DNA of 64,000 nucleotides, from the NCBI GenBank assembly GCA_031547885.1, contig JAVBRO010000001.1, positions 372,001 to 436,000 of the forward strand, in the 5' to 3' direction. The stretch is from UBA940 sp031547885 (GTDB taxonomy: Bacteria; Bacteroidota; Bacteroidia; Bacteroidales; Rikenellaceae). The notes beneath the pieces are model-generated. The model did not search any database. It was not told the origin of the DNA and saw only the letters and a list, made by a program, of their open reading frames with translations. Position numbers and translations under genes: made by a program. Positions 50,993 to 59,279 of the stretch are shown here, one piece after another; the first letter of the stretch is position 1, and every line of letters begins with the position of its first letter.

Positions 50993-51079
50993 TATATTTG
51001 TAGAATATAGGATTCGCCTCGGGCAAGCTAAAGTAAACTTTGCTCGCCTCTCGGCTTTCACTATATTTGTGCAAATATA
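50993..51079. promoter_or_regulatory. Promoter cluster with a palindromic divergent -7 pair
   Basis: ACTATATTTG and CAAATATAGT (51060-51081) form a palindrome with a TG spacer, so each strand carries a TATATTTG element. TTTG (51039-51042) stands 19 nt ahead of the plus-strand element, spaced as in the mce promoter, and the block is nearly identical to 25334-25379. A further TATATTTG at 50993-51000 repeats TCACTATATTTGT. Confidence 0.75.
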
Positions 51080-51105
51080 GTAACGAATCGGGGATTTGGT
51101 ATATT

Positions 51106-51489
51106 ATGGGAAAAAGTCTGCATATCGGCGTCACCGGCGAAAGCTCTGTCGAGGTTGGAAAAGATAACACGGCCGCGGCCATGGGGTCGGGCGACATGGA
51201 TGTTTTTGCCACTCCGGCCATGATAGCCCTTGCCGAGAACGCAGCCATGAAAGCCGTGGCACCTTTCCTTGCCGAGGGCGAGACAACGGTGGGCAGCCTG
51301 ATCGCCATGTCGCACCTGAAGCCGACCGCTCCGGGAGATACCGTCACGGCACGTGCGACGCTGGTCGAAATGGAGGGCCGCAGACTCCTTTTCACCGTAG
51401 AGGCATCGGATTCCGCGGACGTGATAGGCGAAGGCCGTCACGTGCGCTACGTCGTCAGCCGCGAACGCTTTTTGGGAAAATTGCGTTAG
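51106..51489 (+). CDS. FlK-like acyl-CoA thioesterase (hotdog fold)
   Basis: 127 residues from the ATG at 51106; the longer frame upstream runs through the promoter. The FlK catalytic set appears to be present: Thr in VFATPAMIALAE, Glu in that same helix and His in IAMSHLKPTAPGD. The fold is that of fluoroacetyl-CoA-type thioesterases, but the true substrate is unknown. The stop codon overlaps the left end of the MITE-like element at 51488. Confidence 0.8.
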   Translation: MGKSLHIGVTGESSVEVGKDNTAAAMGSGDMDVFATPAMIALAENAAMKAVAPFLAEGETTVGSLIAMSHLKPTAPGDTVTARATLVEMEGRRLLFTVEASDSADVIGEGRHVRYVVSRERFLGKLR

Positions 51490-51651
51490 AGTCTGTCTAA
51501 ATTTTATTGATGAAAAATGTTATGAGGAATTTTAAGATGATTTTTTCACTACAGGCGAGGCGCAATGGGGTTCCATTGTAACGAGAATGTCGTGGGAAAA
51601 GCGCTTAAAATGGCTATAACAGATTTGTCTAATAATTTTTAGACAGACTCT
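51488..51651. mobile_element. MITE-like element with 14-bp terminal inverted repeats
   Basis: AGAGTCTGTCTAAA at 51488-51501 and its exact complement at 51638-51651 frame 164 bp without a gene. The left end covers the thioesterase stop codon. A degenerate inner repeat (GTCTAAATTT / AATTTTTAGAC) extends the ends. No target duplication is clear and no transposase is near, so it is a candidate non-autonomous element. Confidence 0.6.
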
Positions 51652-51682
51652 TAGGTACGGCTTTTGCAGAACTTTGTAAACC

Positions 51683-52960
51683 ATGGAAATAATAATTATT
51701 CTTGTCCTCATCCTGTTGAACGGGATATTGTCGATGTCGGAGATGGCTCTGGTGTCGGCGCGAAGGACCAAACTCGAAACGGATGCCCGGAAAGGGAGCC
51801 GGAGCGCGGGCAGGGCGCTGAAACTGTCGGGCGAACCCGACCGCTTCCTCTCGACGGTGCAGATAGGCATCACGCTGATAGGCATCCTGACCGGTCTTTA
51901 TTCCGGTGAAAAATTCGCCTACGATTTCGCGGAAGTCATAGCGAAGTCCGATTTTCTTGCCCCTTATTCGGTCGGGATCGCAAAGACCACCATAGTAATA
52001 GCAGTAACCTATCTGACTCTGGTCTTCGGCGAACTTGTGCCCAAACGCCTCGGACTCAGCCGCGCAGAACGGATATCGAAGGCAATGGCGCGTCCGATGA
52101 CGCTGCTCTCCAATATATGCGCGCCGCTGGTATGGCTGCTATCGAAAAGTACCGCCGGCGTAGCCAGGCTTTTCAAGATCACCAAAGACGACAGCGGCAA
52201 GGTCACCGAGGAAGAGATCAAGGCGATCGTGCGCGAAGGGCTGGATGTGGGCGAGGTGCAGGAGGTCGAGCACGAGATCGTCGAGAGGGTTTTCAGCCTG
52301 GGCGACCGCGACGTCGATTCGATAATGACGCACCGCAGCGACCTTGTCTGGCTCGACGCCGACGACGATGCCGCCGACGTCAGGGCAAAGGTGCAGGCCG
52401 ATATGCACGACGTATATCCCGTTTCAGCCGGAACCAAGGGCGAGCTCGCCGGGGTGGTATTCCTCAAGGACCTTTTCAATACTATCGGGTCTGCGGACTT
52501 TTCACTCGCGGCCATAACCCAGCCGGCGCAGTGCCTCTCTGAGAACCAGAGCGTCTACGATGCGCTGGAGCTGTTCAAAAGGGAGAACGTGAAGTACGGT
52601 TTCGTGATCGACGAGTTCGGCTACGTACAGGGCATCGTGACGCTGAAAGATATGCTGGAAGCTCTTGTGGGCGAGGTTTTAGAGGAAGGCGAGCAGCACG
52701 ACATCGTGAAAAGGGACGACGGGAGCTGGCTGGTCGAGGGGCAGTATTCTTTCTATAATTTTCTAGAGTATTTCGATATGGAGGATCTTTATCCGGACAA
52801 CGACCACAACACCGTAAGCGGCCTTATACTCGACCTGCTGGAGCGTATTCCGATCGAGGGGGAGAAGATATCGTGGAACCGTTTCGACTTCGAGATCGTC
52901 GATATGGACGGTGCGAGGATCGACAAAATTCTCGTCCACATCCGCAAACCGGACAACTAA
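51683..52960 (+). CDS. CNNM/CorC-type transporter (hemolysin-family)
   Basis: 425 residues. A DUF21 membrane domain (about 1-180; MSEMALVSARRTKLETDARK, VAVTYLTLVFGELVPKRLGL) is followed by two CBS domains (about 200-340) and a C-terminal CorC_HlyC domain (about 345-420). Such proteins move divalent cations, probably magnesium. The start is 31 nt after the MITE-like element. Confidence 0.92.
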   Translation: MEIIIILVLILLNGILSMSEMALVSARRTKLETDARKGSRSAGRALKLSGEPDRFLSTVQIGITLIGILTGLYSGEKFAYDFAEVIAKSDFLAPYSVGIAKTTIVIAVTYLTLVFGELVPKRLGLSRAERISKAMARPMTLLSNICAPLVWLLSKSTAGVARLFKITKDDSGKVTEEEIKAIVREGLDVGEVQEVEHEIVERVFSLGDRDVDSIMTHRSDLVWLDADDDAADVRAKVQADMHDVYPVSAGTKGELAGVVFLKDLFNTIGSADFSLAAITQPAQCLSENQSVYDALELFKRENVKYGFVIDEFGYVQGIVTLKDMLEALVGEVLEEGEQHDIVKRDDGSWLVEGQYSFYNFLEYFDMEDLYPDNDHNTVSGLILDLLERIPIEGEKISWNRFDFEIVDMDGARIDKILVHIRKPDN

Positions 52961-52971
52961 ACAGCGCGACG

Positions 52972-53033
52972 TGCCGGAACGCCTGCAACGGTTTTTGGTT
53001 CGTCGTAAAATAAATCGCCGTGGCCGTTGCCAC
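52972..53033. repeat. Inverted pair of REP-like motifs
   Basis: GGAACGCCTGCAACGGTTTT (plus) and ATCGCCGTGGCCGTTGCCAC (minus) face each other in the gap after the CNNM gene. They could fold into one stem. Confidence 0.6.
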
Positions 53034-53086
53034 TCGCTCGACGAGGAATCTACCAATAACACTGAAGATCGAAGCGGGTTTGACTG

Positions 53087-54442
53087 TTATTCCGCCCCCG
53101 TTATTTTATACACCCAGGCGTGGCTGCACGGATTTTCGGCCGGTGAAAGTTGAGGCGGGGTTATGGTCAGCACGCCGCCCGAAAGTTTATACTGGATTTT
53201 CTTATCCGTTCCGAGCATTTTCACCGACTTTGCCCGCGTGATTCCGCCGATCTTTAGGGGTTTGTCGCTCCACGATGTGACAATGGCATAGATATCGCCG
53301 CCTTTTTTCGTAAAATAAAGGGTCGTTTCCGCCGTCACATCCGGGGCCTTGTCCCATTTGCGCGTGCCGTAGATCGCCTCGCCGTTCACCGCGAGCCACT
53401 CCCCTATCGCAGCCAGCCTCTGCTGCTGGATCACGGGAATGCGCCCGTCGGCTGTCGGTCCTACATTAAGCAAAAGATTCCCGCCGCGCGCCGTCTTATT
53501 AATGAGCATATGGATCAGTTCCGCATCCGTGGAGTAGTCTTCGAGATTCTCGTTGCGGTTGTAGCCGAACGAACCGCCTATCCCGCGGCACTCCTCCCAC
53601 GGACGGTGCGCTATGGCGCCGGCCTCGCCGCCCACCCAGTGGCTCTCGTCGTATTCCGTGGTGTAGTATCCTCCGTGCACTCCGCGTGTCTCCTTGCCCC
53701 AGCGGTCGTTGACTGCCACGCGGTCGGCGACGGGCGATTCATTGTAGAGCCACGCGAGGAACTCCGCCGAGCGCCACGTCGCGCTGGGGTACTCCCATTC
53801 ACCGTCGGTCCACACAATATCGGGCTCGTAGCGGACGACCAACTCCTTCATCTGGGGCAGCATGTGCCGGTCGACGTATCTGTCCACGTCGGTCAGGAAG
53901 ACCGGATTGAACCATTCGTAGAGCGAGTAGTAGAAACCCATGTGCAGCCCTTCGGCCCTTACGGCTCCGGTCAGTTCGCCGCAAATGTCGCGGTGAGGTC
54001 CGGTGTCGACGCTGTTCCAGTTCCAGCTGTACTGGCTGGGCCACAGGGCGTACCCTTCGTGGTGCTTGGATGTCAGCACGACGTATTTCGCCCCTGCGCC
54101 CCGAAACGTGGCCGCCCACTCTTCGGGACGGAACATTTCGGCTTTGAAGTCCTTCACGAAATCCTGGTACCGGAACTCCGCGCCGTACATCTCGTTGTGG
54201 AAATCGACGAAAGCCTGGTTCTTTGCGAAATCCTTCTGCCACCAGTACCATTCGGAGTATTGTCCCGTCGGCGCCCACGCCGGGACGGCATACAGCCCCC
54301 AGTGAATAAATATGCCGAATTTCGCATCCTCGAACCACCCGGGAACGGGCCGGCTGTCTATCGATTCCCAGTCGGGCGTATAGACTTGCGCCTGCGCGGC
54401 GAAGGCCATGCAGGCAAACAATACGGTGAGCCTATTTTTCAT
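53087..54442 (-). CDS. Alpha-L-fucosidase, GH29 family
   Basis: 451 residues with a signal peptide (TVLFACMAFAAQAQ). The N-terminal (beta/alpha)8 domain has WFEDAKFGIFIHWGLYAVPA and the nucleophile Asp in DIVWTDGEWEYP; the C-terminal domain is a beta-sandwich. It removes fucose from host mucin or milk glycans in the periplasm. It is downstream of an LRR lipoprotein, with a 27-nt gap. Confidence 0.93.
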   Translation of the reverse strand: MKNRLTVLFACMAFAAQAQVYTPDWESIDSRPVPGWFEDAKFGIFIHWGLYAVPAWAPTGQYSEWYWWQKDFAKNQAFVDFHNEMYGAEFRYQDFVKDFKAEMFRPEEWAATFRGAGAKYVVLTSKHHEGYALWPSQYSWNWNSVDTGPHRDICGELTGAVRAEGLHMGFYYSLYEWFNPVFLTDVDRYVDRHMLPQMKELVVRYEPDIVWTDGEWEYPSATWRSAEFLAWLYNESPVADRVAVNDRWGKETRGVHGGYYTTEYDESHWVGGEAGAIAHRPWEECRGIGGSFGYNRNENLEDYSTDAELIHMLINKTARGGNLLLNVGPTADGRIPVIQQQRLAAIGEWLAVNGEAIYGTRKWDKAPDVTAETTLYFTKKGGDIYAIVTSWSDKPLKIGGITRAKSVKMLGTDKKIQYKLSGGVLTITPPQLSPAENPCSHAWVYKITGAE

Positions 54443-54469
54443 TACAATACGATTAATTCGGGCATCTTA

Positions 54470-55717
54470 TTAATTTGTCTTTATCACCCAACCTTTGCCG
54501 GTGATTATCGACGTATTACACGCAGCTGCACCGGGATTGTTGAGTATTTTTATTGACGATGGACTTGGTGATGATGGCGGCGGCATCCGCGTAGCGGTCT
54601 TGGGATCGAATGGTGGCAACTTTTCAAAAATATCCTCGAGCTGTTTTTTGGCGAATTTATTATCGTTGATATACAGATATCTGAATTTCGTGTTATTGGA
54701 AACATCCAGAGCCGTCAACTGATTCCAGCTGCAATCAAGTGTTTGTAGACGTGTATTGCCGCTGATATCCAGCGAGGTAAGAGCAAGGCCGGAGCAGACA
54801 AGTTCGATCAGGTTGCAATTTTGAATTACATTTACATTGCTCATTTTTGTATTTTTGCAATTAATGTGCATCAGACGGGGGAATTCTGAAAAATCGAACT
54901 CCGCGATGGAAGTGCCTGGGAACATCAGGCTCTCCAGATTGTCGCATCCGTCAAGGTCGAGGGTGGTAAGCTGCCCTGTGTCATAGCATAAAAGAGTCTT
55001 CAGATTCAGGTTATCCTTGATGGTCAGCGAGGTCATGGCGTTGTTCCGGCAGGAGACGTAATCGACGCTGTTGGGCAGGTTCAGTTCCCTGACCCCGTTA
55101 TCCCAGCAATACAACCTCACCATCAGGTTGTTGCGGCTAAGATCAAGTGCCGACAGATTGGGGTTGTTGTGAAAACCGACATATTTCAATCGGGAACACC
55201 GATCCAGCGCCACCGACTCCAGACGGGGGCAATTGTCTATGTCAAGAGCCTCGAGAACCGAACAACCGTTGAGGTCGAGCGTCGTACCATTACGAAAACT
55301 GTACAGCCAGGCCCTGTTGAGCAGGGGACAATTTCCTAACCGGAGTTCACCGTAACTGCCGTTGCCGGAATGCATATTTATTTCGGTTAACTCTTCTGAC
55401 CATATCTTTATGCGGTACTCGCCGGAGTTGCGGTACCTATGGCTGAAAGTTGGACGCGAAAGCTTCCCGTCGGTGGGGTCGATATCCTTCGTTATATGCC
55501 CGTCGCCCCAGTCTACGGCGATCTTACCGCCAAGCAGGCGGAAATACACCTCGGCACCCGACTTAGCGTCGACCGTGAATTGAACAGTGTTGTCGTCTGT
55601 CAACTCGGGAACATCGAAATTGGTGTTGCGATGCTTTTCAATATCCTTTTCGCAGGAAACCAAAGCGCCCGCAAAAAATGATACAGCGAACAAAAGTGAT
55701 AATAACCTGATTTTCAT
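54470..55717 (-). CDS. Leucine-rich-repeat lipoprotein with PKD-like N-terminal domain
   Basis: 415 residues. Lipobox (LVSC) after a signal peptide; residues about 40-130 are a PKD-like beta-sandwich (VDWGDGHITKDIDPTDGK), and about 140-385 hold irregular leucine-rich repeats (LTSLDISGNTRLQTLDCSWN, LDLDGCDNLESLMF). The C-terminus is Pro/Ser-rich. A surface receptor or adhesin is likely. It is in an operon with a fucosidase. Confidence 0.8.
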   Translation of the reverse strand: MKIRLLSLLFAVSFFAGALVSCEKDIEKHRNTNFDVPELTDDNTVQFTVDAKSGAEVYFRLLGGKIAVDWGDGHITKDIDPTDGKLSRPTFSHRYRNSGEYRIKIWSEELTEINMHSGNGSYGELRLGNCPLLNRAWLYSFRNGTTLDLNGCSVLEALDIDNCPRLESVALDRCSRLKYVGFHNNPNLSALDLSRNNLMVRLYCWDNGVRELNLPNSVDYVSCRNNAMTSLTIKDNLNLKTLLCYDTGQLTTLDLDGCDNLESLMFPGTSIAEFDFSEFPRLMHINCKNTKMSNVNVIQNCNLIELVCSGLALTSLDISGNTRLQTLDCSWNQLTALDVSNNTKFRYLYINDNKFAKKQLEDIFEKLPPFDPKTATRMPPPSSPSPSSIKILNNPGAAACNTSIITGKGWVIKTN

Positions 55718-55744
55718 TTGCAGGGCTTTTGGGGATGATTAATA

Positions 55745-55752
55745 CAAAGTTA
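55745..55752 (-). promoter_or_regulatory. -7 element of the LRR-fucosidase unit
   Basis: Minus-strand TAACTTTG is 28 nt before the LRR start codon. Confidence 0.55.
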
Positions 55753-55821
55753 TAAAAATATTACCATAATTATCCGGAAGTCCTTTTAAACAGATTTCTT
55801 AAAAATTATTAAAAATAGTTC

Positions 55822-55829
55822 TATCTTTG
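55822..55829 (+). promoter_or_regulatory. Promoter of the phosphofructokinase gene
   Basis: TATCTTTG lies 47 nt before the start codon at 55876. Confidence 0.55.
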
Positions 55830-55875
55830 TAGTCACATCCAGCATAAATTCCAAACCAAAATAAAACCAATACGC

Positions 55876-57114
55876 ATGAAAGACGCAATCGCAATCCTGA
55901 CCGGCGGCGGCCCCGCGCCCGGTATGAATACAGTAGTGGGCAGCGTTTCAAAGACATTCCTCCAGAAAGGCTACCGCGTGATAGGCCTCCACGGCGGCTA
56001 CAGCGGGCTGTTCAATCCCGCACCCCACACCGCGGACATCGACTTCAACATGGCCGACGATATCTTCAACCGCGGCGGTTCGTTCCTTCAGATGAGCCGT
56101 TTCAAACCCTCGCAGAAGGATTTCGACGAAAATTTCAACCTCGATTTCTTCAAGAAGAACAACATCAAGCTTCTGGTCACCGTGGGCGGCGACGACACCG
56201 CCTCGACCGCCAACCGCATCGCGGCTTTCCTCGAAGCGAAGAAATACCCTATTGCCAACATCCACGTCCCGAAGACCATCGACAACGACCTTCCGCTGCC
56301 CGACGGCATGCCCACTTTCGGCTATCAGTCGGCCAAGGACAAGGGTGCGGTCATCGCACGCACGGTCTATGTGGACGCACGCACGAGCGGCAACTGGTTC
56401 GTTCTGGCGGCAATGGGACGCAGCGCCGGCCACCTCGCTTTCGGCATCGGCTCGGCCTGCCATTACCCGATGATCGTCATTCCCGAGATGTTCAACAAGA
56501 CCGAGATAACCGTCGACAAGATCGTGAACCTGGTGGTTTCGGCCATCGTCAAGCGCAAGATCATGGGCATGGACTACGGCGCGGCCATCATTTCGGAAGG
56601 TGTGTTCCACGAACTGAGCGACGAGGAGATCAAAAAGAGCGGCGTGACTTTCTCGTACGACGACCACGGCCACCCCGAACTCGGCAAGGTTTCCAAGGCG
56701 CACATCTTCAACGAAATGCTTGAAAACAAGCTCAAGGAGTTGGGCATCAAGGTCAAGAGCCGTCCGGTCGAGATCGGCTACGAAGTGCGCTGCCAGACCC
56801 CTGTCGCCTACGACCTCGTTTACTGCTCGCAGTTGGGCATGGGCGTTTACAAACTCTTCGCCCAGGGCAACACCGGCTGTATGGTCTACGTCAACCAGGA
56901 AGGTTTCGTGAGCCCGCTCTACCTGAAGGATCTCGAAGATCCGTTCACCCACAAGATCCCGCCCCGCCTCGTGAACATCGGCTGCGACAAGTTCCAGGCC
57001 GTGATCGACTATATCCTCAACTACGTCACGCCTGCCGATTACGAAGCTGCCAAGGCTTACGTAAAGAACCCTGCAGAATTCGACTTTCACAAGATCCTTA
57101 ATTGGGAGGCGTAA
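55876..57114 (+). CDS. 6-phosphofructokinase, probably pyrophosphate-dependent
   Basis: 412 residues. The N-terminal GGGPAPGMN and GGDDTAS (104-107, GGDD) binding loops and PKTIDNDLPLP are present. The GGDD form with Asp where ATP enzymes have Gly is a mark of PPi-dependent enzymes, so glycolysis may here be reversible and save ATP; alignment would confirm. Monocistronic and followed by a repeat cluster with a terminator. Confidence 0.85.
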   Translation: MKDAIAILTGGGPAPGMNTVVGSVSKTFLQKGYRVIGLHGGYSGLFNPAPHTADIDFNMADDIFNRGGSFLQMSRFKPSQKDFDENFNLDFFKKNNIKLLVTVGGDDTASTANRIAAFLEAKKYPIANIHVPKTIDNDLPLPDGMPTFGYQSAKDKGAVIARTVYVDARTSGNWFVLAAMGRSAGHLAFGIGSACHYPMIVIPEMFNKTEITVDKIVNLVVSAIVKRKIMGMDYGAAIISEGVFHELSDEEIKKSGVTFSYDDHGHPELGKVSKAHIFNEMLENKLKELGIKVKSRPVEIGYEVRCQTPVAYDLVYCSQLGMGVYKLFAQGNTGCMVYVNQEGFVSPLYLKDLEDPFTHKIPPRLVNIGCDKFQAVIDYILNYVTPADYEAAKAYVKNPAEFDFHKILNWEA

Positions 57115-57190
57115 CGACGCCAACGGACTTGATGACAAAGGTTATTACAGGTCCGAAACTTCCGGCACAGCGCCGCCGACATTGCGAGGT
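57111..57190 (+). repeat. Long dispersed intergenic repeat, copy 3
   Basis: GACGCCAACGGACTTGATGA, CAAAGGTTATTACAGGTCCG, AAACTTCCGGCACAGCGCCG. The left end overlaps the phosphofructokinase stop. Confidence 0.75.
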
Positions 57191-57327
57191 CGGAACGCCG
57201 ACAATTAAATCGTCATCCCGAGCGAGGCGGATCAGGCAGGTTTACGGGCACAAAGAGTTGCCATCTGCCGACGAGGGATCTACCTTGATAATATAAATAG
57301 GATTCGACTTAATACTCACAATAGCGA
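57191..57327. repeat. CGTCATCCCGAGCGAGG...GAGGGATCTACC type repeat
   Basis: CGTCATCCCGAGCGAGGCGG at 57211 and CGACGAGGGATCTACC near 57278-57293 belong to the family seen at 18011 and 46080-46200. The rest shows no gene. Confidence 0.5.
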
Positions 57328-57360
57328 AAAGACCGCAAACCATTATAGTTTGCGGTCTTT
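57328..57360. terminator. Bidirectional terminator between phosphofructokinase and lamin-tail genes
   Basis: AAAGACCGCAAAC / GTTTGCGGTCTTT with a 7-base loop, flanked by runs of A and T on both sides. Confidence 0.85.
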
Positions 57361-57369
57361 CTTTTTCTG

Positions 57370-57473
57370 GATCGCTTCGTCACCTACGGCTCCTTGCAAT
57401 GACGGCGGCGCTGTGCCAATAGTTTAAGATCGGCAACCGCCTTTATCATCAAATCCGCCGTCGCCGTTCCGAC
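57370..57473 (-). repeat. Long dispersed intergenic repeat, copy 4
   Basis: Minus-strand GTCGGAACGGCGACGGCGGA, TTTGATGATAAAGGCGG, GGCACAGCGCCGCCGTCATT, then a GTAGGTGACGAAGCGATCC end. It is inverted relative to copy 3, so the two flank the terminator. Confidence 0.8.
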
Positions 57474-59251
57474 TAATCGTCTGTTCCGTCCTGATGGTAT
57501 GTCTGGGTGAACTTGCTGCCCGAGGATGTCGTCGGATTCGAGGCTCCCATAGTGTCTGTCGAGAAGAGGTACCACGCACCCGAACCATTGGGTGCCCGGC
57601 CCGCTCCGTTCGTTATGGGCCATTGAACGAGATTTTCCGTATCCCACGCGCTGTTCTTGTCGGGATAGGCGACACTCGTTGCGATATTGACGAACGCATC
57701 GATATTCGTGCTGTTGGTAAGATCACCCTCGATCTTCGGCTTGCGGAGTTCTATCAGCAGCGACTTGCTTCCCGAGAGGCCGTTGGCAACGGTGCCGAGG
57801 TTCAGGTAAGCGGTTCCAGCCGTCGAATAATCCTTGCCGTTGCAGCCTAAGACCGCATATCCGCCCGCCTTCATCACCATGTAACCGGGAACAGTGAATA
57901 TCCTGTCCTTGTTCTTGCGGATACGCATACCGGCAATGACCACGGGTTTCGACGATGTATTGTAGAGTTCGATGCCGTCCTTGGTAGAAGTACGGATCTC
58001 GTTAAGCCGGATATCCGAATAAGTCCCGAACGTTGTTCCGGCCGCGAATGCCAGCACGGTTATTTTTTCGGACGTCAGTCCGGCCGCATTTGACGCGGTC
58101 AGGGTAATTGTGGTTTCGGTACCGGCGGCCGAACCCGAGAGCGTAGGCATGACGTACCACATCCCGCCTGTCTTGGCAGGATTGCCGTTCGACGATACGA
58201 CCGACGGCTCGGCGCTGTGCGCGTCGTAGTAGACCTTGAATCTTATGATATTATCGCCCGGCGTCAGGCCTGTTGGTGTGGCCTTATCGGGATTTATAGC
58301 TATGTTGGCGATGTAAGGCGGACACGCCACGGCATCCTCTTTAAGCAGCTGGTGTTTGAGCCTGGTTCCCGATGAACCGTTCTCCTTGCCGGGAGTGGCG
58401 GCTGCGGTCGAAGGGGCTGCATACCATCCGTAGGTCTGGCCTTTCGGGCGGATAAAGTTGGCTCCCTCGGTTTCGGGAGTGTCGTCCCAGTCGGCTGAGG
58501 TCATTTGCGGAACGCCCGGGTTGACGGTATTTGCGAATGCATCTATGACATCGCCGCCGTAGCGCAGCTCGACCGAAAGGGATTTCGATCCCGAGAGTCC
58601 TGTTTCGGTCACGCCGAGGTCCACCGCCCCTGCCGGAACGGTGAATTTGGACTCCTTGGCCCGGAACACGCCGTATGCTTTGGCCGGCATAGTCTTCGAA
58701 GATGTGAACGACACGAGCAGCTCGCCGTTTTTCCATAGAGAAACGCCGTTCATACTGACTATCAAGCCCGTAGGATTGTATATCTCGATGAATTTGTAAT
58801 CGCCCGATGTGCCGATCTCGTTAAGGCGCAGTTTCGATGCCGCATCATCCACCACACCGGCTGCAACCGCCGTGAGAGTAACGGTTCCCGACTTCGAGGT
58901 TTTGCCGTTCGAGCCGACAGCTTCCACGTAATATGCGGCGGTCTTGCCCACGGGCGACGGAACGGTAAACGTGGCCGAATATTGGTTTGCACCGGAAGCC
59001 GCGCTCATAGTTGTGCTTTTCGCACTGCCGTCGTTATAGTGGAGCGTGACCGAAGATATGCTGCTGCCCGCTTTGATGGTCACCTCGGTTATTATTTCGA
59101 CCGCCTTGCCTGTTTCCCACTGTTCGGGAGACTGCAGCAGGACGATCTGCGGTGCATCGGGATCGGCAGGGGTCTCTTTCGGGTCTTTGGAACATGCCGC
59201 CATGGCCAATACCGTCAGGGGCAGGATGATGAATTTTCTGAATAGTTTCAT
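57473..59251 (-). CDS. Lipoprotein with two lamin-tail domains
   Basis: 592 residues from the ATG at 59249-59251 (MKLFRKFIILPLTVLAMAAC, lipobox). After an Ig-like domain (about 30-125) there are two lamin-tail domains (about 140-260 and 410-540), each with a RLNEI start (SKLRLNEIGTSGDYKFIEIY and SDIRLNEIRTSTKDGIELYN) and a GLSGSKSL loop, plus an Ig-like spacer. Surface-exposed protein of unknown role. It is 28 nt downstream of an ABC exporter gene, so the two are cotranscribed. Confidence 0.8.
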   Translation of the reverse strand: MKLFRKFIILPLTVLAMAACSKDPKETPADPDAPQIVLLQSPEQWETGKAVEIITEVTIKAGSSISSVTLHYNDGSAKSTTMSAASGANQYSATFTVPSPVGKTAAYYVEAVGSNGKTSKSGTVTLTAVAAGVVDDAASKLRLNEIGTSGDYKFIEIYNPTGLIVSMNGVSLWKNGELLVSFTSSKTMPAKAYGVFRAKESKFTVPAGAVDLGVTETGLSGSKSLSVELRYGGDVIDAFANTVNPGVPQMTSADWDDTPETEGANFIRPKGQTYGWYAAPSTAAATPGKENGSSGTRLKHQLLKEDAVACPPYIANIAINPDKATPTGLTPGDNIIRFKVYYDAHSAEPSVVSSNGNPAKTGGMWYVMPTLSGSAAGTETTITLTASNAAGLTSEKITVLAFAAGTTFGTYSDIRLNEIRTSTKDGIELYNTSSKPVVIAGMRIRKNKDRIFTVPGYMVMKAGGYAVLGCNGKDYSTAGTAYLNLGTVANGLSGSKSLLIELRKPKIEGDLTNSTNIDAFVNIATSVAYPDKNSAWDTENLVQWPITNGAGRAPNGSGAWYLFSTDTMGASNPTTSSGSKFTQTYHQDGTDD

Positions 59252-59279
59252 TATGGGGAGTTTTGATGGTCGGTAAAAA

